A DNA stretch of 64,000 bases from Bacteroidota bacterium (GCA_023458415.1 JAEWZO010000028.1:34811-98810); one strand, 5' to 3'; positions 37,150-46,239 are shown, counted from the stretch's first letter. Made by a program: numbers and translations. Notes: a model not told the origin generated them from the sequence alone.

Positions 37150-38499
37150 CTAAAGAGAAAGCGGAATTCCGGCGTAGAAATTAAGCAGCTTCATGCTGAA
37201 AATGTAGTTGTATTTTGCCTGCGCCACCGAACCTTGAGCGTTTGCGTAGTTGTTTCGCGCAATATTAAGATCGAAAATGGTTGATCTTCCAGCCTGGAAA
37301 CTTTTTTCTGCAAAGTCCAGTGCAAGTTTTGAACTTCTTTCCGCTTCTAAAGCGGCACTGTAAGCTTCGTAATTGCTTTCTGCATCAAACTGTGCCCGCT
37401 GAACATTTTGCAGAACTTCCTGCTTTTGCTGCAGTAAAGTATTTCTTGCAATGTCTTCATTTATTTTGGCCTGTTCTACCTGTAGGCGAGTAATGCCTTT
37501 GTTAAAAATAGGGATGTTTGCCGCTACACCAACCTGCTGCATGAAATTGTTTTTGTACTGTTTGAAAAATCCACTTTCCATAATCGGATTTCCGTTGATG
37601 TCCATTCCTGCGGTGTTGGTTACCAAAGAGTTAAAGTAAGAAGTTCCGATTCCTGCATTGGCGGAAACTGTTGGCCAGAACGCAGTTTTTACTACTTCGG
37701 TTTGTGCTTCAGCCGATTTTATACGCTCTTCAGCCGATTTAATCTGTGGCTGATTATCATATGCTGTTCCGATAATGTTTTCAGCAGAATATAAAGGAGC
37801 CTCCAAAACCTCGTCAATTGGCACATCCTGAACATCAAAGTTCTTGTAATCAGGGAGTTGCAAAAGCATAGCCAGAGCAAATAGACTTCTGTCTGTATTG
37901 ATTTCTGCTGTTTTCAGATTTTGTCTTTCTCGCGCCATCGCTGCTTCGGCTTCGGCCAAAATGGTTTGAGGAGTTGTACCGACTTCAGTAGTGATTTTTG
38001 CACGGTTATATAGTCTTTCAGCATTTTCCAATGCGCTTTCAGAAATTTTTACAATTTCCCTGTTTAAGAGAACCGAAAGATACTGTTGAGCAATCTGCAG
38101 TGAAATGTCGTTTTTTATTTTTTCAACGTCGTAAGCGCTTGCCTGCAATTCAAATTCATTTCTGCGGATGGTTTTTTCCAGACGACCATTATTGAAAAGC
38201 AAAATATCTGCTCCTACATTGGCGCTGTGCTGAAAGTTGTCGTTCCTGTTTGTCGTCCCGAATACATCACGACCCTGTCCGAAAGTAAGATTATTGTTGA
38301 TGTTGCCACCCACTGTTGGAAGATGATCGCGTTTAGAAATCTCCAGATTATTTTCCTGAGTTTTCCTGTTATAATCCAGCTGAAGTACCTGCAGATTGTT
38401 TTCTACGGCGTAGTTTACACATTCCTGAAGTGTCCATTTTTTTTGCGAAAAAACAGAAACAGACAATAATGAAAGTACAAGGACAGCGAACCGCTTCAT
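37150..38499 (-). CDS. TolC family outer-membrane efflux protein
   Basis: 449 residues with a signal peptide ending S-V-F-S-Q, the usual TolC/OEP start W-T-L-Q-E-C-V-N-Y-A, two internal repeats of long helices, and D-L-N-I-A-R-N-N-Y near the C-terminus. TolC proteins form the outer-membrane channel of RND/ABC exporters. No adjacent RND or membrane-fusion gene is in the window, so its partner pump is elsewhere. Confidence 0.92.
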   Translation of the reverse strand: MKRFAVLVLSLLSVSVFSQKKWTLQECVNYAVENNLQVLQLDYNRKTQENNLEISKRDHLPTVGGNINNNLTFGQGRDVFGTTNRNDNFQHSANVGADILLFNNGRLEKTIRRNEFELQASAYDVEKIKNDISLQIAQQYLSVLLNREIVKISESALENAERLYNRAKITTEVGTTPQTILAEAEAAMARERQNLKTAEINTDRSLFALAMLLQLPDYKNFDVQDVPIDEVLEAPLYSAENIIGTAYDNQPQIKSAEERIKSAEAQTEVVKTAFWPTVSANAGIGTSYFNSLVTNTAGMDINGNPIMESGFFKQYKNNFMQQVGVAANIPIFNKGITRLQVEQAKINEDIARNTLLQQKQEVLQNVQRAQFDAESNYEAYSAALEAERSSKLALDFAEKSFQAGRSTIFDLNIARNNYANAQGSVAQAKYNYIFSMKLLNFYAGIPLSL

Positions 38500-38572
38500 T
38501 TTGAAAATTTAATTAATTGGTAATAAAATTAATATGATTGTTACAAATCTGTGGGTTAATCTTTTTTTGTTG

Positions 38573-38580
38573 TAAATTTG
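38573..38580 (+). promoter_or_regulatory. Bacteroidota -7 box of the T9SS cargo gene (TAAATTTG)
   Basis: Exact TAnnTTTG match 25 bp upstream of the ATA at 38606. It supports transcription starting just before that codon. Confidence 0.5.
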
Positions 38581-38605
38581 ATCAAATTAAATAAAAACAG
38601 ATTTT

Positions 38606-39445
38606 ATAAAAAAACTTTTATTCTTTGCATTGGCTTTGCCAATTTTTGCAAGTGCGCAAACCGGTCTTTATCTTCAGGAAGATTTCGAGACAATCACCAG
38701 TTTAGAGGATGCTGGTTGGACTATGCACAATGATACCAATGTTCCTTTCGGAACTTATCAACAAACATTTCCCAATGCTTGGGCAATGGTTAACTGGACT
38801 GCCGAAAACGGAAATACTGTAGCAAGCACACCTTCATGGTTTACAACTTTAACTCCTGCAGACAGATGGTTAATTGCGCCTTCGTTTTTCATTGAAGAAA
38901 ATGTAGAAACTACGACATTATACTTCAAGGCTCGGTCTCATGATAATCCTCCTTTTCAGGATGGGTTAACTGTTAAGATTTCTGAAACGGGTACTGATAA
39001 AGCCGATTTTGTCGATATTTTTGCAATTGAAGTTGCTACTAATGAACCTATGACTGCACAACAGTATTATTATGTGGATATTTCAGAATACAGAGGCAAA
39101 ACTGTCCATATCGCATTCGTTAATACTAATTTAAATGGAAATTTATTGAGCATTGATGATGTTACAGTACAATGGGCAGGAACTCTTGCTGTCGATGAAG
39201 CCAATGCAGCGAAAAACAAAATCACTGTTTATCCAAATCCAGTTTCCGAGAGCTTCAAGATTAATTTTGGAAGCAATTTATCGAGAAAAGATGCTAAAGT
39301 TACAGTAACAGACTTCAGTGGTAAAAAAGTGAAGACTTTCATCGCTCAGGAAGAATATAATATTGTTGACTTGCCTAAAGGAGCATATATCATTACAGTT
39401 TCCGATGGTAAAACCACTGCTTCACAAAAGTTATTGAAGAAGTAA
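38606..39445 (+). CDS. Secreted protein with type A T9SS sorting domain (apparent ATA start)
   Basis: About 279 residues if read from the ATA at 38606. From there the frame gives I-K-K-L-L-F-F-A-L-A-L-P-I-F-A-S-A-Q, a complete signal peptide. The in-frame TTG at 38630 would remove most of it, no ATG exists and a stop lies at 38588. The mature part is a jelly-roll/cleaved-adhesin-like domain (D-F-E-T... W-x-I-A-P-S-F) of unknown binding. The C-terminal 75 residues are a T9SS type A sorting signal: V-Y-P-N-P-V near the start, D-L-P-K-G-A-Y, and K-L-L-K-K at the end. Confidence 0.75.
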   Translation: MKKLLFFALALPIFASAQTGLYLQEDFETITSLEDAGWTMHNDTNVPFGTYQQTFPNAWAMVNWTAENGNTVASTPSWFTTLTPADRWLIAPSFFIEENVETTTLYFKARSHDNPPFQDGLTVKISETGTDKADFVDIFAIEVATNEPMTAQQYYYVDISEYRGKTVHIAFVNTNLNGNLLSIDDVTVQWAGTLAVDEANAAKNKITVYPNPVSESFKINFGSNLSRKDAKVTVTDFSGKKVKTFIAQEEYNIVDLPKGAYIITVSDGKTTASQKLLKK

Positions 39446-39461
39446 TTACAAAGAAATAATT

Positions 39462-39497
39462 AAAAAAAACTGCTTTCAATAGAAGGCAGTTTTTTGT
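39462..39497. terminator. Bidirectional terminator after the T9SS cargo gene
   Basis: Stem AAAACTGCTTTC / GAAGGCAGTTTT with one G-U pair, loop AATA, A-run on the left and T-run on the right. It also serves the convergent gene at 39515. Confidence 0.85.
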
Positions 39498-39514
39498 TTT
39501 TTATTTGAAGAGAT

Positions 39515-40918
39515 CTATCCGAAAAATAAATACGCCAATGTAATCGCCGTAATAATTCCAACCAAATCAGCCAGAAGCATTGCGCCTACGGTGTAACGTG
39601 TATTCTTAATTCCAACCGCACCGTAATACACCGCAATTACATAGAAAGTAGTATCCGAACTTCCCTGCAGAACACCTGCAAGTCGGGATGGAAAAGAATC
39701 TGCCCCGAAAGTAGCCATTGTATCTACCATCATTCCTCTTGCTCCGGAGCCGGAAAGCGGTTTAATCAAAGCAGTAGGAAGCCCGTCCACAAATCTTGTG
39801 TCTGCTCCCGCTACGTCTGCAAGCCATTTCATTCCATCGATAATTACTTCAAAAACTCCGGAGGTCCTCAACAGAGAAATAGCGATAAGCATTCCCACGA
39901 GGTACGGAATAATTTTTACAGAAACCCAGAAACCTTCTTTAGCACCATCAATAAAGGAAGCAAAAACGTCGATCTTTTTATACAAACCGCCTAGTACGAT
40001 TGCAAAAAAGATTAACAGAATAATTCCATTGCTCAGAACTTTTGAGAATTCTGCAAGTTCTGCCTGACTTAAACGAACCAGAAAAACGACTAAAGCCGCA
40101 ATCAGCAAAGAAATTCCTCCGATATATGCTAAAATAACCGGTTGAAAAAGGTTGATTTTCTGTTTGAATGAAACAATGATCATGGAGGCCATTGTCGCTG
40201 CAAAAGTGGCGATGAGACATGGCAGAAAAATATCGGTTGGGTTAGACGCGCCCATCGAAGCACGTATTGCAATAATCGATACCGGAATCAGCGTCAATCC
40301 TGAAGCATGAAGACAAAGAAACATCACCTGCGCATTGCTTGCTCTTTCGGCGGATGGATTCAGGGTCTGTAAACTTTCCATCGCTTTAAGTCCGAAAGGT
40401 GTTGCAGCATTGTCCAAACCTAAAAGATTCGCACTGAAATTGAGCATCATATGACCGAATGACGGATGGTTTTTAGGAACTTCAGGGAAAAGTCTCGAGA
40501 AAAATGGCTGAATCATTCTCGAAAGTAAATTGATACCACCGGCTTTTTCAGCAATACTCATAAAACCCATAAAAAGCGTCATAATACCAATCAACCCCAA
40601 ACAAATTTTCACAGCGGTTTCAGAAGTTCCGATAACGCCGTCTGTCGCCTGAACACGGTAAACCTGGACATTCTGCGTTACAGAATCTGTTTTATAGCCA
40701 ATGTGTTTTTCCTGAAAATTTTTGTTTGTCAGCAGCGACTGCTGTATGGTCGGATCAAAAGAAGAAAAAGGCTGCGTTGCAATCTGAACGGTATCACCGC
40801 CTTTTCCCACCACCATATCGTTAAAAATTGCCTTGTAATTCGGGGAGAACAAATATTTAATACTTGCCACCAAAATTGCGACGATGATAAACGCCGACCA
40901 AATCCTGCTTAAAACCAT
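39515..40918 (-). CDS. SpmA/SpmB-like nucleoside-recognition (Gate) domain membrane protein
   Basis: 467 residues with about ten hydrophobic helices and two nucleoside-recognition (Gate) domains, one in each half. N-L-L-G-L-D-N-A-A-T-P-F-G is in the first, and G-S-G-A-R-G-M with D-T-F/Y-V in the second. It reads as a fusion of the spore maturation proteins SpmA and SpmB, here in a lineage that does not sporulate. The transported substrate is unknown. It is monocistronic, with the terminator at 39462 downstream. Confidence 0.82.
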   Translation of the reverse strand: MVLSRIWSAFIIVAILVASIKYLFSPNYKAIFNDMVVGKGGDTVQIATQPFSSFDPTIQQSLLTNKNFQEKHIGYKTDSVTQNVQVYRVQATDGVIGTSETAVKICLGLIGIMTLFMGFMSIAEKAGGINLLSRMIQPFFSRLFPEVPKNHPSFGHMMLNFSANLLGLDNAATPFGLKAMESLQTLNPSAERASNAQVMFLCLHASGLTLIPVSIIAIRASMGASNPTDIFLPCLIATFAATMASMIIVSFKQKINLFQPVILAYIGGISLLIAALVVFLVRLSQAELAEFSKVLSNGIILLIFFAIVLGGLYKKIDVFASFIDGAKEGFWVSVKIIPYLVGMLIAISLLRTSGVFEVIIDGMKWLADVAGADTRFVDGLPTALIKPLSGSGARGMMVDTMATFGADSFPSRLAGVLQGSSDTTFYVIAVYYGAVGIKNTRYTVGAMLLADLVGIITAITLAYLFFG

Positions 40919-41101
40919 TGTTCAGAAAAATTTGAGTAAAAGTAAGGTTTTTGTTAAAACAATGTCAAAAATCATTTCTTATGCCGTCAAAAAATCTGAT
41001 TTTCAAGCAAAATCTTTTGTAACTTTAGTTTCCCAAAAATTCAAATGCACGCCATTTCCATTTTTGATTCTCAACGAAATTAATTTAAAATCATAGACAT
41101 T

Positions 41102-43228
41102 ATGAGTGCACATACTAAAGATTTACGCAATGTGGTTTTGCTCGGTCATTCCGACAGTGGCAAAACTACACTTATAGAGACGATGTTATACGAAGGAGGG
41201 GCCATTAAACGCCGTGGAACTGTGGAAGGACAGAACATGGTGGGAGATTTTACAGACATCGAGCACGAAAAAGGAAAAACTATTTTTTCGCACCAGATGT
41301 TCGTAAACTGGAAAAACAACAAAATTAATATCATAGATACGCCGGGATTTGATGATTTTGTAGGTGAAGTAATTTCTTCCCTTAAAGTTGCAGATACGGC
41401 GCTTATTGTTTTAAATGCAGCAGCAGGTGTAGAAGTAGGAACCGAATTGGTTTGGGAATATGTGGAGCAGTACAAAACTCCGGCGATGTTCGTCATCAAC
41501 CAGATGGATCATCCAAAAGCAGACTTTGAAACTACTCTTAATCAGGCAAAAGAAAGATTCGGAAGCAAATTGGTGCCTTTACAGTATCCACTGAATTCCG
41601 GTGAAGGATTCAACCAGATCGTCGATGCGCTGAGAATGGTGATGTACGAATTCCCTAAAGAAGGCGGAAAGCCGGAGAAAAAACCTATTCCTGAAAGCGA
41701 AATGGCAAGAGCCAACGAAATGCACAACACGTTGGTAGAAATCGCAGCAGAAAATGAGGAAGGTTTAATGGAAAAATATTTTGAAGAAGGAAACCTTTCC
41801 GAAGAAGAACTGGCTAAAGGAATTACCATTGCATTGGCTCATCAGCAGTTTTTCCCTGCTTTCGTAGCTTCCGGACTGAAAGATATGGGAAGTGGAAGAA
41901 TTATGGGCTTTATTGATGATATTGCACCGTCGCCGATGGACAGACCTAAACGTGTGATGGAAGACGGCAGCGAAGTCGCTTACGATGCGAACGATAAAAC
42001 CACCATCTTTATTTATAAAACTACTTCCGAGCCGCAGGTTGGAATGCTTTCCTACTTTAAAGTTTTGAGTGGTACAATTAAACCGGGAGACGAACTTGTC
42101 AACGCCAATAACGGTGAAGTGGAAAGAATTTCTCAGCTTTTCGTGGCCGAAGGAAAAGACAGAACTCCGGTAAATCAACTTGAAGCCGGAGATTTGGGTG
42201 TAACTGTAAAACTAAAATCAGGACACACGAATAACACTTTGAATACTAAAGGGTTAGATAGAAAAATCCGTCCGATGGAATTTCCTGAAAGCCGCATCAG
42301 AAAAGCAGTTGCCGCAGAAAGTTCAGCCGAAACTGAAAAACTTTTTGCTGCACTGAACAAAATCAAAGAAGAAGATCCAACACTGAAAGTAGAGATTGAT
42401 CACGAAACCCACGAAGCAATTCTTGGCGGACAGGGACAACTTCATATCGATTTGGTTAAGCAGCGTTTGGAAAAAGAATTTGGGGTGAAAATGACGATGA
42501 AAAACCCGAAAGTTTCTTATCGTGAAACCATCACTGGAAAAGCTGATGCCGATTACCGTCACAAAAAACAATCCGGTGGAGCAGGGCAGTTTGGTGAAAT
42601 CCACATGCGCGTAGAAAACTTTTACGAAGGAATGGAAGAACCAAAAGGACTCAATATTCGTCAGCACGAGATTGAAGATTTACCGTGGGGCGGAAAATTC
42701 GCTTTCTATTGGTGTATCGTGGGTGGCGCAATCGATAACCGTTATATCGGTGCCATCAAAAAAGGAATTATGTCGCAACTGAAAAACGGTCCGTTAACCG
42801 GAAGTCCGTGTCAAAATATTCGTGTTTCTGTTTATGACGGAAAAATGCACAGTGTCGATTCCAACGATATTTCCTTCCAACTTGCTGCAGCAGGTGCTTT
42901 TAAAGAAGCTTTTCATAATGCACATCCGCAGTTGCTTGAACCAATGTACCACGTAGAAATTCTTTGTCCGGATGATGCAACAGGTGACGTGATGGGTGAT
43001 CTTCAGACAAGAAGAGCTATGATTTCCGGAATGGATTCCGAAGGACATTATCAGAAAATTATGGCTGAAGTTCCTTTGGCTGAGTTGGATGATTATGGTT
43101 CAACACTACGTTCCATCACAGGTGGTAAAGCTAAATTTACGATGAAGTTTTCTGATTATCAACTCGTTCCGGGAAACGTTCAGCAGGATTTGGTGAAGAA
43201 ATATGCAGAACAGGAAGTAGAAGCATAG
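41102..43228 (+). CDS. Elongation factor G paralogue (EF-G2/FusA2-like), catalytic His replaced
   Basis: 708 residues. The P-loop reads G-H-S-D-S-G-K-T (15-22) instead of the canonical A-H-I-D-A-G-K-T. Switch II reads D-T-P-G-F-D-D-F (79-86) where EF-G has D-T-P-G-H-V-D-F, so the His that activates water is Phe83. Domains II to V follow normally and the N-Q-M-D specificity motif is kept. EF-G2 of Bacteroides thetaiotaomicron is reported to work without GTP hydrolysis; a similar role here is inference. The gene is monocistronic with a strong terminator. Confidence 0.9.
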   Translation: MSAHTKDLRNVVLLGHSDSGKTTLIETMLYEGGAIKRRGTVEGQNMVGDFTDIEHEKGKTIFSHQMFVNWKNNKINIIDTPGFDDFVGEVISSLKVADTALIVLNAAAGVEVGTELVWEYVEQYKTPAMFVINQMDHPKADFETTLNQAKERFGSKLVPLQYPLNSGEGFNQIVDALRMVMYEFPKEGGKPEKKPIPESEMARANEMHNTLVEIAAENEEGLMEKYFEEGNLSEEELAKGITIALAHQQFFPAFVASGLKDMGSGRIMGFIDDIAPSPMDRPKRVMEDGSEVAYDANDKTTIFIYKTTSEPQVGMLSYFKVLSGTIKPGDELVNANNGEVERISQLFVAEGKDRTPVNQLEAGDLGVTVKLKSGHTNNTLNTKGLDRKIRPMEFPESRIRKAVAAESSAETEKLFAALNKIKEEDPTLKVEIDHETHEAILGGQGQLHIDLVKQRLEKEFGVKMTMKNPKVSYRETITGKADADYRHKKQSGGAGQFGEIHMRVENFYEGMEEPKGLNIRQHEIEDLPWGGKFAFYWCIVGGAIDNRYIGAIKKGIMSQLKNGPLTGSPCQNIRVSVYDGKMHSVDSNDISFQLAAAGAFKEAFHNAHPQLLEPMYHVEILCPDDATGDVMGDLQTRRAMISGMDSEGHYQKIMAEVPLAELDDYGSTLRSITGGKAKFTMKFSDYQLVPGNVQQDLVKKYAEQEVEA

Positions 43229-43250
43229 TTGTCATTTCTATATCAATAAA

Positions 43251-43280
43251 AAACCGGCAAATTTTCGCCGGTTTTTTTTA
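43251..43280. terminator. Bidirectional terminator after the EF-G paralogue
   Basis: Stem AAACCGGC / GCCGGTTT, 8-nt loop, A-run on the left, T-run (43272-43279) on the right. Also serves the M14 gene. Confidence 0.88.
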
Positions 43281-44984
43281 GTTTATCCGATAAATCGGAT
43301 ATCTGAGATACGATTTTTCAAAGTAGTCAGAATTCTGATAAACCCATTCCAGTTGCGTGGCGCCATCTTCTGAAAATTCTTTTTTGACGGCCTTTTCCAT
43401 CTCGAAAGCGGTTTTCAGAGCTTTATTATTTTTTAGAAGCTGCGCTGCAGTATCCTCAAAAACATAAGGCGAGTAATGCTCTTTCTGGCTAAGAATTGAA
43501 TCAAAGAAATTCCAGTTGAAGAATGAATCTACGGCTTCAGGTTCCAGCGTTTCGAGAAGATATTTTACACCCGGTTGATCAGTAGATATTAAAAAATCTC
43601 CCTTATTTAAATGAACATATTCGGTTTTTCTAGTGACAACCGTTTGATAATGAGGATAATGACCTTCGTAAGGTCTTGAATAAGTTTTATAGTCTGAAAT
43701 TTTGTACACCTGAACATTGGCTGCACTGTCTTTTTTGATTTCAGTCATTTTAATCTGATTCCTTTTCAGGTGGTTTACAACCTTATATTCTGATTTAGGA
43801 ACAACATAAAACCTCGGAATCGCGATGTCTTTCGTTGAAATATAGGAATGATAAAACGGAATCTTCTTAGTATATGGCTTGTTGCGGTCGTAAGATAATC
43901 TTGGTTTTCCTGAAATTTCACTTGGTTTCATACCGGATTCGTAACCTTTAAAGTCCATCATTCTCACCTGTACAGAATCTATTTTCCAGTTAATAGTATA
44001 GGGTTTTCCCGATTTAAACTGTTTTAGATTTTTTTCACTTAAATCTCTAATATTTTGAACATTACCATCAATAAACTGAACGGAAGACAGCATGTTTTCA
44101 TAGGTGATTTGCACTCTTTTCGGATAAGGTTTCAACATGTGCGTTTCCATCACTTGTCCCATCGTATTGAATAGGGAAGTGTAGCCTGTTGCGTATCGGG
44201 GCGAATCCATAAACTGCTCGTAGCCTTTCTCTACAGGTTTTCCCCATACATTTACATAAGGAATGGCATCAATTCCTTTTGTTTGAAGATCTGCGAAAAT
44301 TTTACGATTCAGTTCTTTTTCCTGGTAGTCTCCCAAAATTTTTCCAAGCCGTTCTTTATTAGTGGTAATGTAGGTAAGCGTATACTGGTAATCTGCGCCA
44401 TTACTTACGTGATTATCAATGAAATAAATCGGTTTTAACTCGTGAAAAATCTCCTGAAAACTTTCGGTATTTTTGGTGTCGGATTTGATGAAATCACGGT
44501 TTAAATCATAATTTTTTGCGTTTCCGCGGAAACCATATTCTTCAGGTCCGTTTTGGTTGGCTCTGGAAAATTTACCACGATTCAACATTCCACCAATATT
44601 ATAAGTCTGAATAACTGCAATAATGAGATTTTCCGGAATTTTAATGCGCTTCTCAGCGAAATCACGCATCATCATCATCGATGCGTCAATTCCGTCCGGT
44701 TCACCAGGATGAATACCGTTGTTAATCAAAATCACCGACTTTTTCTTGAAGTCAAATTTTTGTGCAGAATCATAGAAAACCACTTTCAAAGGTTCGCCAC
44801 TGTCGGTTAATCCGTATGTTTTGATGGAGATGTTTTTATGTGCAGTGTCCAATGTTTCATAAAATTTTATCATTTCTCCGTAAGTAGGAGTTTGATTCCC
44901 ATTTCCTAGTTCAAATGGCGTTTTAAGTGTCTGTGCAGTAGAAATCACACTAAAAAATACACAGATAAAAAATTTATATTTCAT
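43278..44984 (-). CDS. M14-family zinc carboxypeptidase, secreted
   Basis: 568 residues from the ATG at 44984, which begins a signal peptide (MKYKFFICVFFSVISTAQ); the ATG 15 codons upstream would spoil it. Zinc ligands of M14 appear in N-N-G-I-H-P-G-E-P-D-G and in D-N-H-V-S-N-G-A-D. It trims C-terminal residues from peptides outside the cytoplasm. Substrate preference is not evident. A -7 box lies 47 bp upstream. Confidence 0.88.
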   Translation of the reverse strand: MKYKFFICVFFSVISTAQTLKTPFELGNGNQTPTYGEMIKFYETLDTAHKNISIKTYGLTDSGEPLKVVFYDSAQKFDFKKKSVILINNGIHPGEPDGIDASMMMMRDFAEKRIKIPENLIIAVIQTYNIGGMLNRGKFSRANQNGPEEYGFRGNAKNYDLNRDFIKSDTKNTESFQEIFHELKPIYFIDNHVSNGADYQYTLTYITTNKERLGKILGDYQEKELNRKIFADLQTKGIDAIPYVNVWGKPVEKGYEQFMDSPRYATGYTSLFNTMGQVMETHMLKPYPKRVQITYENMLSSVQFIDGNVQNIRDLSEKNLKQFKSGKPYTINWKIDSVQVRMMDFKGYESGMKPSEISGKPRLSYDRNKPYTKKIPFYHSYISTKDIAIPRFYVVPKSEYKVVNHLKRNQIKMTEIKKDSAANVQVYKISDYKTYSRPYEGHYPHYQTVVTRKTEYVHLNKGDFLISTDQPGVKYLLETLEPEAVDSFFNWNFFDSILSQKEHYSPYVFEDTAAQLLKNNKALKTAFEMEKAVKKEFSEDGATQLEWVYQNSDYFEKSYLRYPIYRIN

Positions 44985-45030
44985 TAGTTTTATTCGATTT
45001 AATGAAAGCTTCCTCTTTGAGAAAATCATT

Positions 45031-45038
45031 CAAAAATA
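45031..45038 (-). promoter_or_regulatory. Bacteroidota -7 box of the M14 gene (TATTTTTG)
   Basis: The reverse complement is TATTTTTG, 47 bp upstream of the chosen ATG at 44984. Confidence 0.4.
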
Positions 45039-45041
45039 AAC

Positions 45042-45067
45042 AAAAAAACCACGCTACTGCGTGGTTT
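45042..45067 (-). terminator. Terminator downstream of the broken dinB-type gene
   Basis: Stem AAACCACGC / GCGTGGTTT, loop TACT, with a run of A on its left that becomes the U-tract on the minus strand. Confidence 0.8.
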
Positions 45068-45090
45068 GTTGACGTTTTGTCATTTTGTTT

Positions 45091-45588
45091 TTATCCGTGT
45101 AAGTCTTCGTAAGTCGGACCATAAAGTCCCGGAACCTTGTTGCCTGTAGTTCTTAAATGCGCAACGAGTTCGCCGCGGTGATGATACAAATGATTGTAAA
45201 GAAAACCTCTCGCCATCACTACTTTTGGCGCAGGACCAATTAAGGTATGTTCACCAGAAACCAGCGACCACTCGTTGAAGTATTGGCTCTAATCGGAGTT
45301 TTCAAGAATTTCTTTCGCCTTTCCGTAGTTTTCTTCAAATTCATTTAAAATGTTGGCTGAGGTAAGTTCGTAGTTTTGTTCATCAAGAGTATTGATGTCG
45401 AACTTGTCATAATTGAAGGTTCCGTCGTACCAAGAGTAGATATTGGCTACGTGTTTTGCCAGTTGTCCTACGCTCCACAAATGTGGTTGAGGTCTGTAAT
45501 CCAACGCTGAATCTGGAATGGCTTTCAGTAGTTTTCTGGTGTTTTCGGCTTCGTACTCAAATTCGTTTAATAATCCCTGTTTTAGCAT
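45091..45588 (-). pseudogene. DinB family protein interrupted by an in-frame TAG
   Basis: The intact frame of 166 codons encodes a DinB/YfiT-like protein, but a TAG stop (plus-strand CTA, 45289-45291) falls after codon 99. The metal ligand His46 (A-K-H-V-A-N) is before the stop. The paired histidines of N-H-L-Y-H-H-R-G-E-L (about 133 and 137) come after it, so the truncated product cannot complete the metal site. The frame is conserved on both sides, meaning a recent single-base change, a sequencing error or stop readthrough. DinB-fold proteins are thiol-transferase-like or of unknown function. Confidence 0.85.
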
Positions 45589-45671
45589 TTTTCTATGTTT
45601 TTTAATTCAAGAATAAAGCTAAGCATAATACTCAGTTTGCTTGAAAAACGAAAGTTAAAAATTTATTAAAA

Positions 45672-46187
45672 TTAAATTTGCTCCAGATAAACCAGATCGT
45701 TTCCGTGGTCTTCCTCCAGTGATCTAAGGATTTTCGCAGTTTTCGTTTTTTCAAAAAGCTGATCAACGAAAAAGTTAGTTTCAAAAAACTGACGGTGAAT
45801 TCCCTGCAACAATTCCATGAAGAAAGCCATTCCTACTTCATTATTGTGAAGATCCATTTTCTTCTGCAAAGGCTCATTCGGGAATAGTTCTTCATGCATT
45901 TCTGTTATTCTTCTGCAAAAATCCAAAGCTTTTTGTGGAGACGAAACTTTACAGCAGTACATCATAATTAAACAACACCATAAAGCATGGCGATAGGCAT
46001 TTCCTATTCCGTCGTTGGAGTTGGTTTCAGGGAAATATTTTTGAGCGAGAACGAAACTTTTTACTGTTGCATAAAAACTCAGAACTGAAAATAAGGGATG
46101 AGGCAAAGTTATCCTGGCCACTTTCAACATTTTCCTAAAAGTGAGTGTGCGTAATGTGTTGACTAATATAACAGCAGTTTTCCTCAT
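45672..46187 (-). CDS. DUF6973-like protein of unknown function
   Basis: 171 residues. The motifs G-I-G-N-A-Y-R-H-A-L-W (about 60-70) and M-D-L-H-N-N-E-V-G (about 110-118) are characteristic of the DUF6973 type; they contain conserved His and Asn residues that could bind a metal. The N-terminus is basic with a moderately hydrophobic stretch. The function is unknown. The start codon follows a terminator hairpin by only 5 bp. Confidence 0.7.
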   Translation of the reverse strand: MRKTAVILVNTLRTLTFRKMLKVARITLPHPLFSVLSFYATVKSFVLAQKYFPETNSNDGIGNAYRHALWCCLIMMYCCKVSSPQKALDFCRRITEMHEELFPNEPLQKKMDLHNNEVGMAFFMELLQGIHRQFFETNFFVDQLFEKTKTAKILRSLEEDHGNDLVYLEQI

Positions 46188-46192
46188 AAAAG

Positions 46193-46220
46193 AAATCTCA
46201 CCTAATAAGGTGAGATTTTT
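46193..46220 (-). terminator. Terminator of accD, abutting the next start codon
   Basis: Stem AAATCTCACC(T) / (A)GGTGAGATTT, loop AATA. It lies between accD (stop 46240) and the DUF6973-like gene (start 46187). Its minus-strand U-tract is weak. Confidence 0.65.
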
Positions 46221-46239
46221 TGGTATTTGTTACAAAAAC

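Noticed and set aside
45289..45291. TAG in the DinB gene as a pyrrolysine codon
   Set aside because: Nothing in the window suggests a pyrrolysine system, and this lineage is not known to have one; a nonsense change is simpler.
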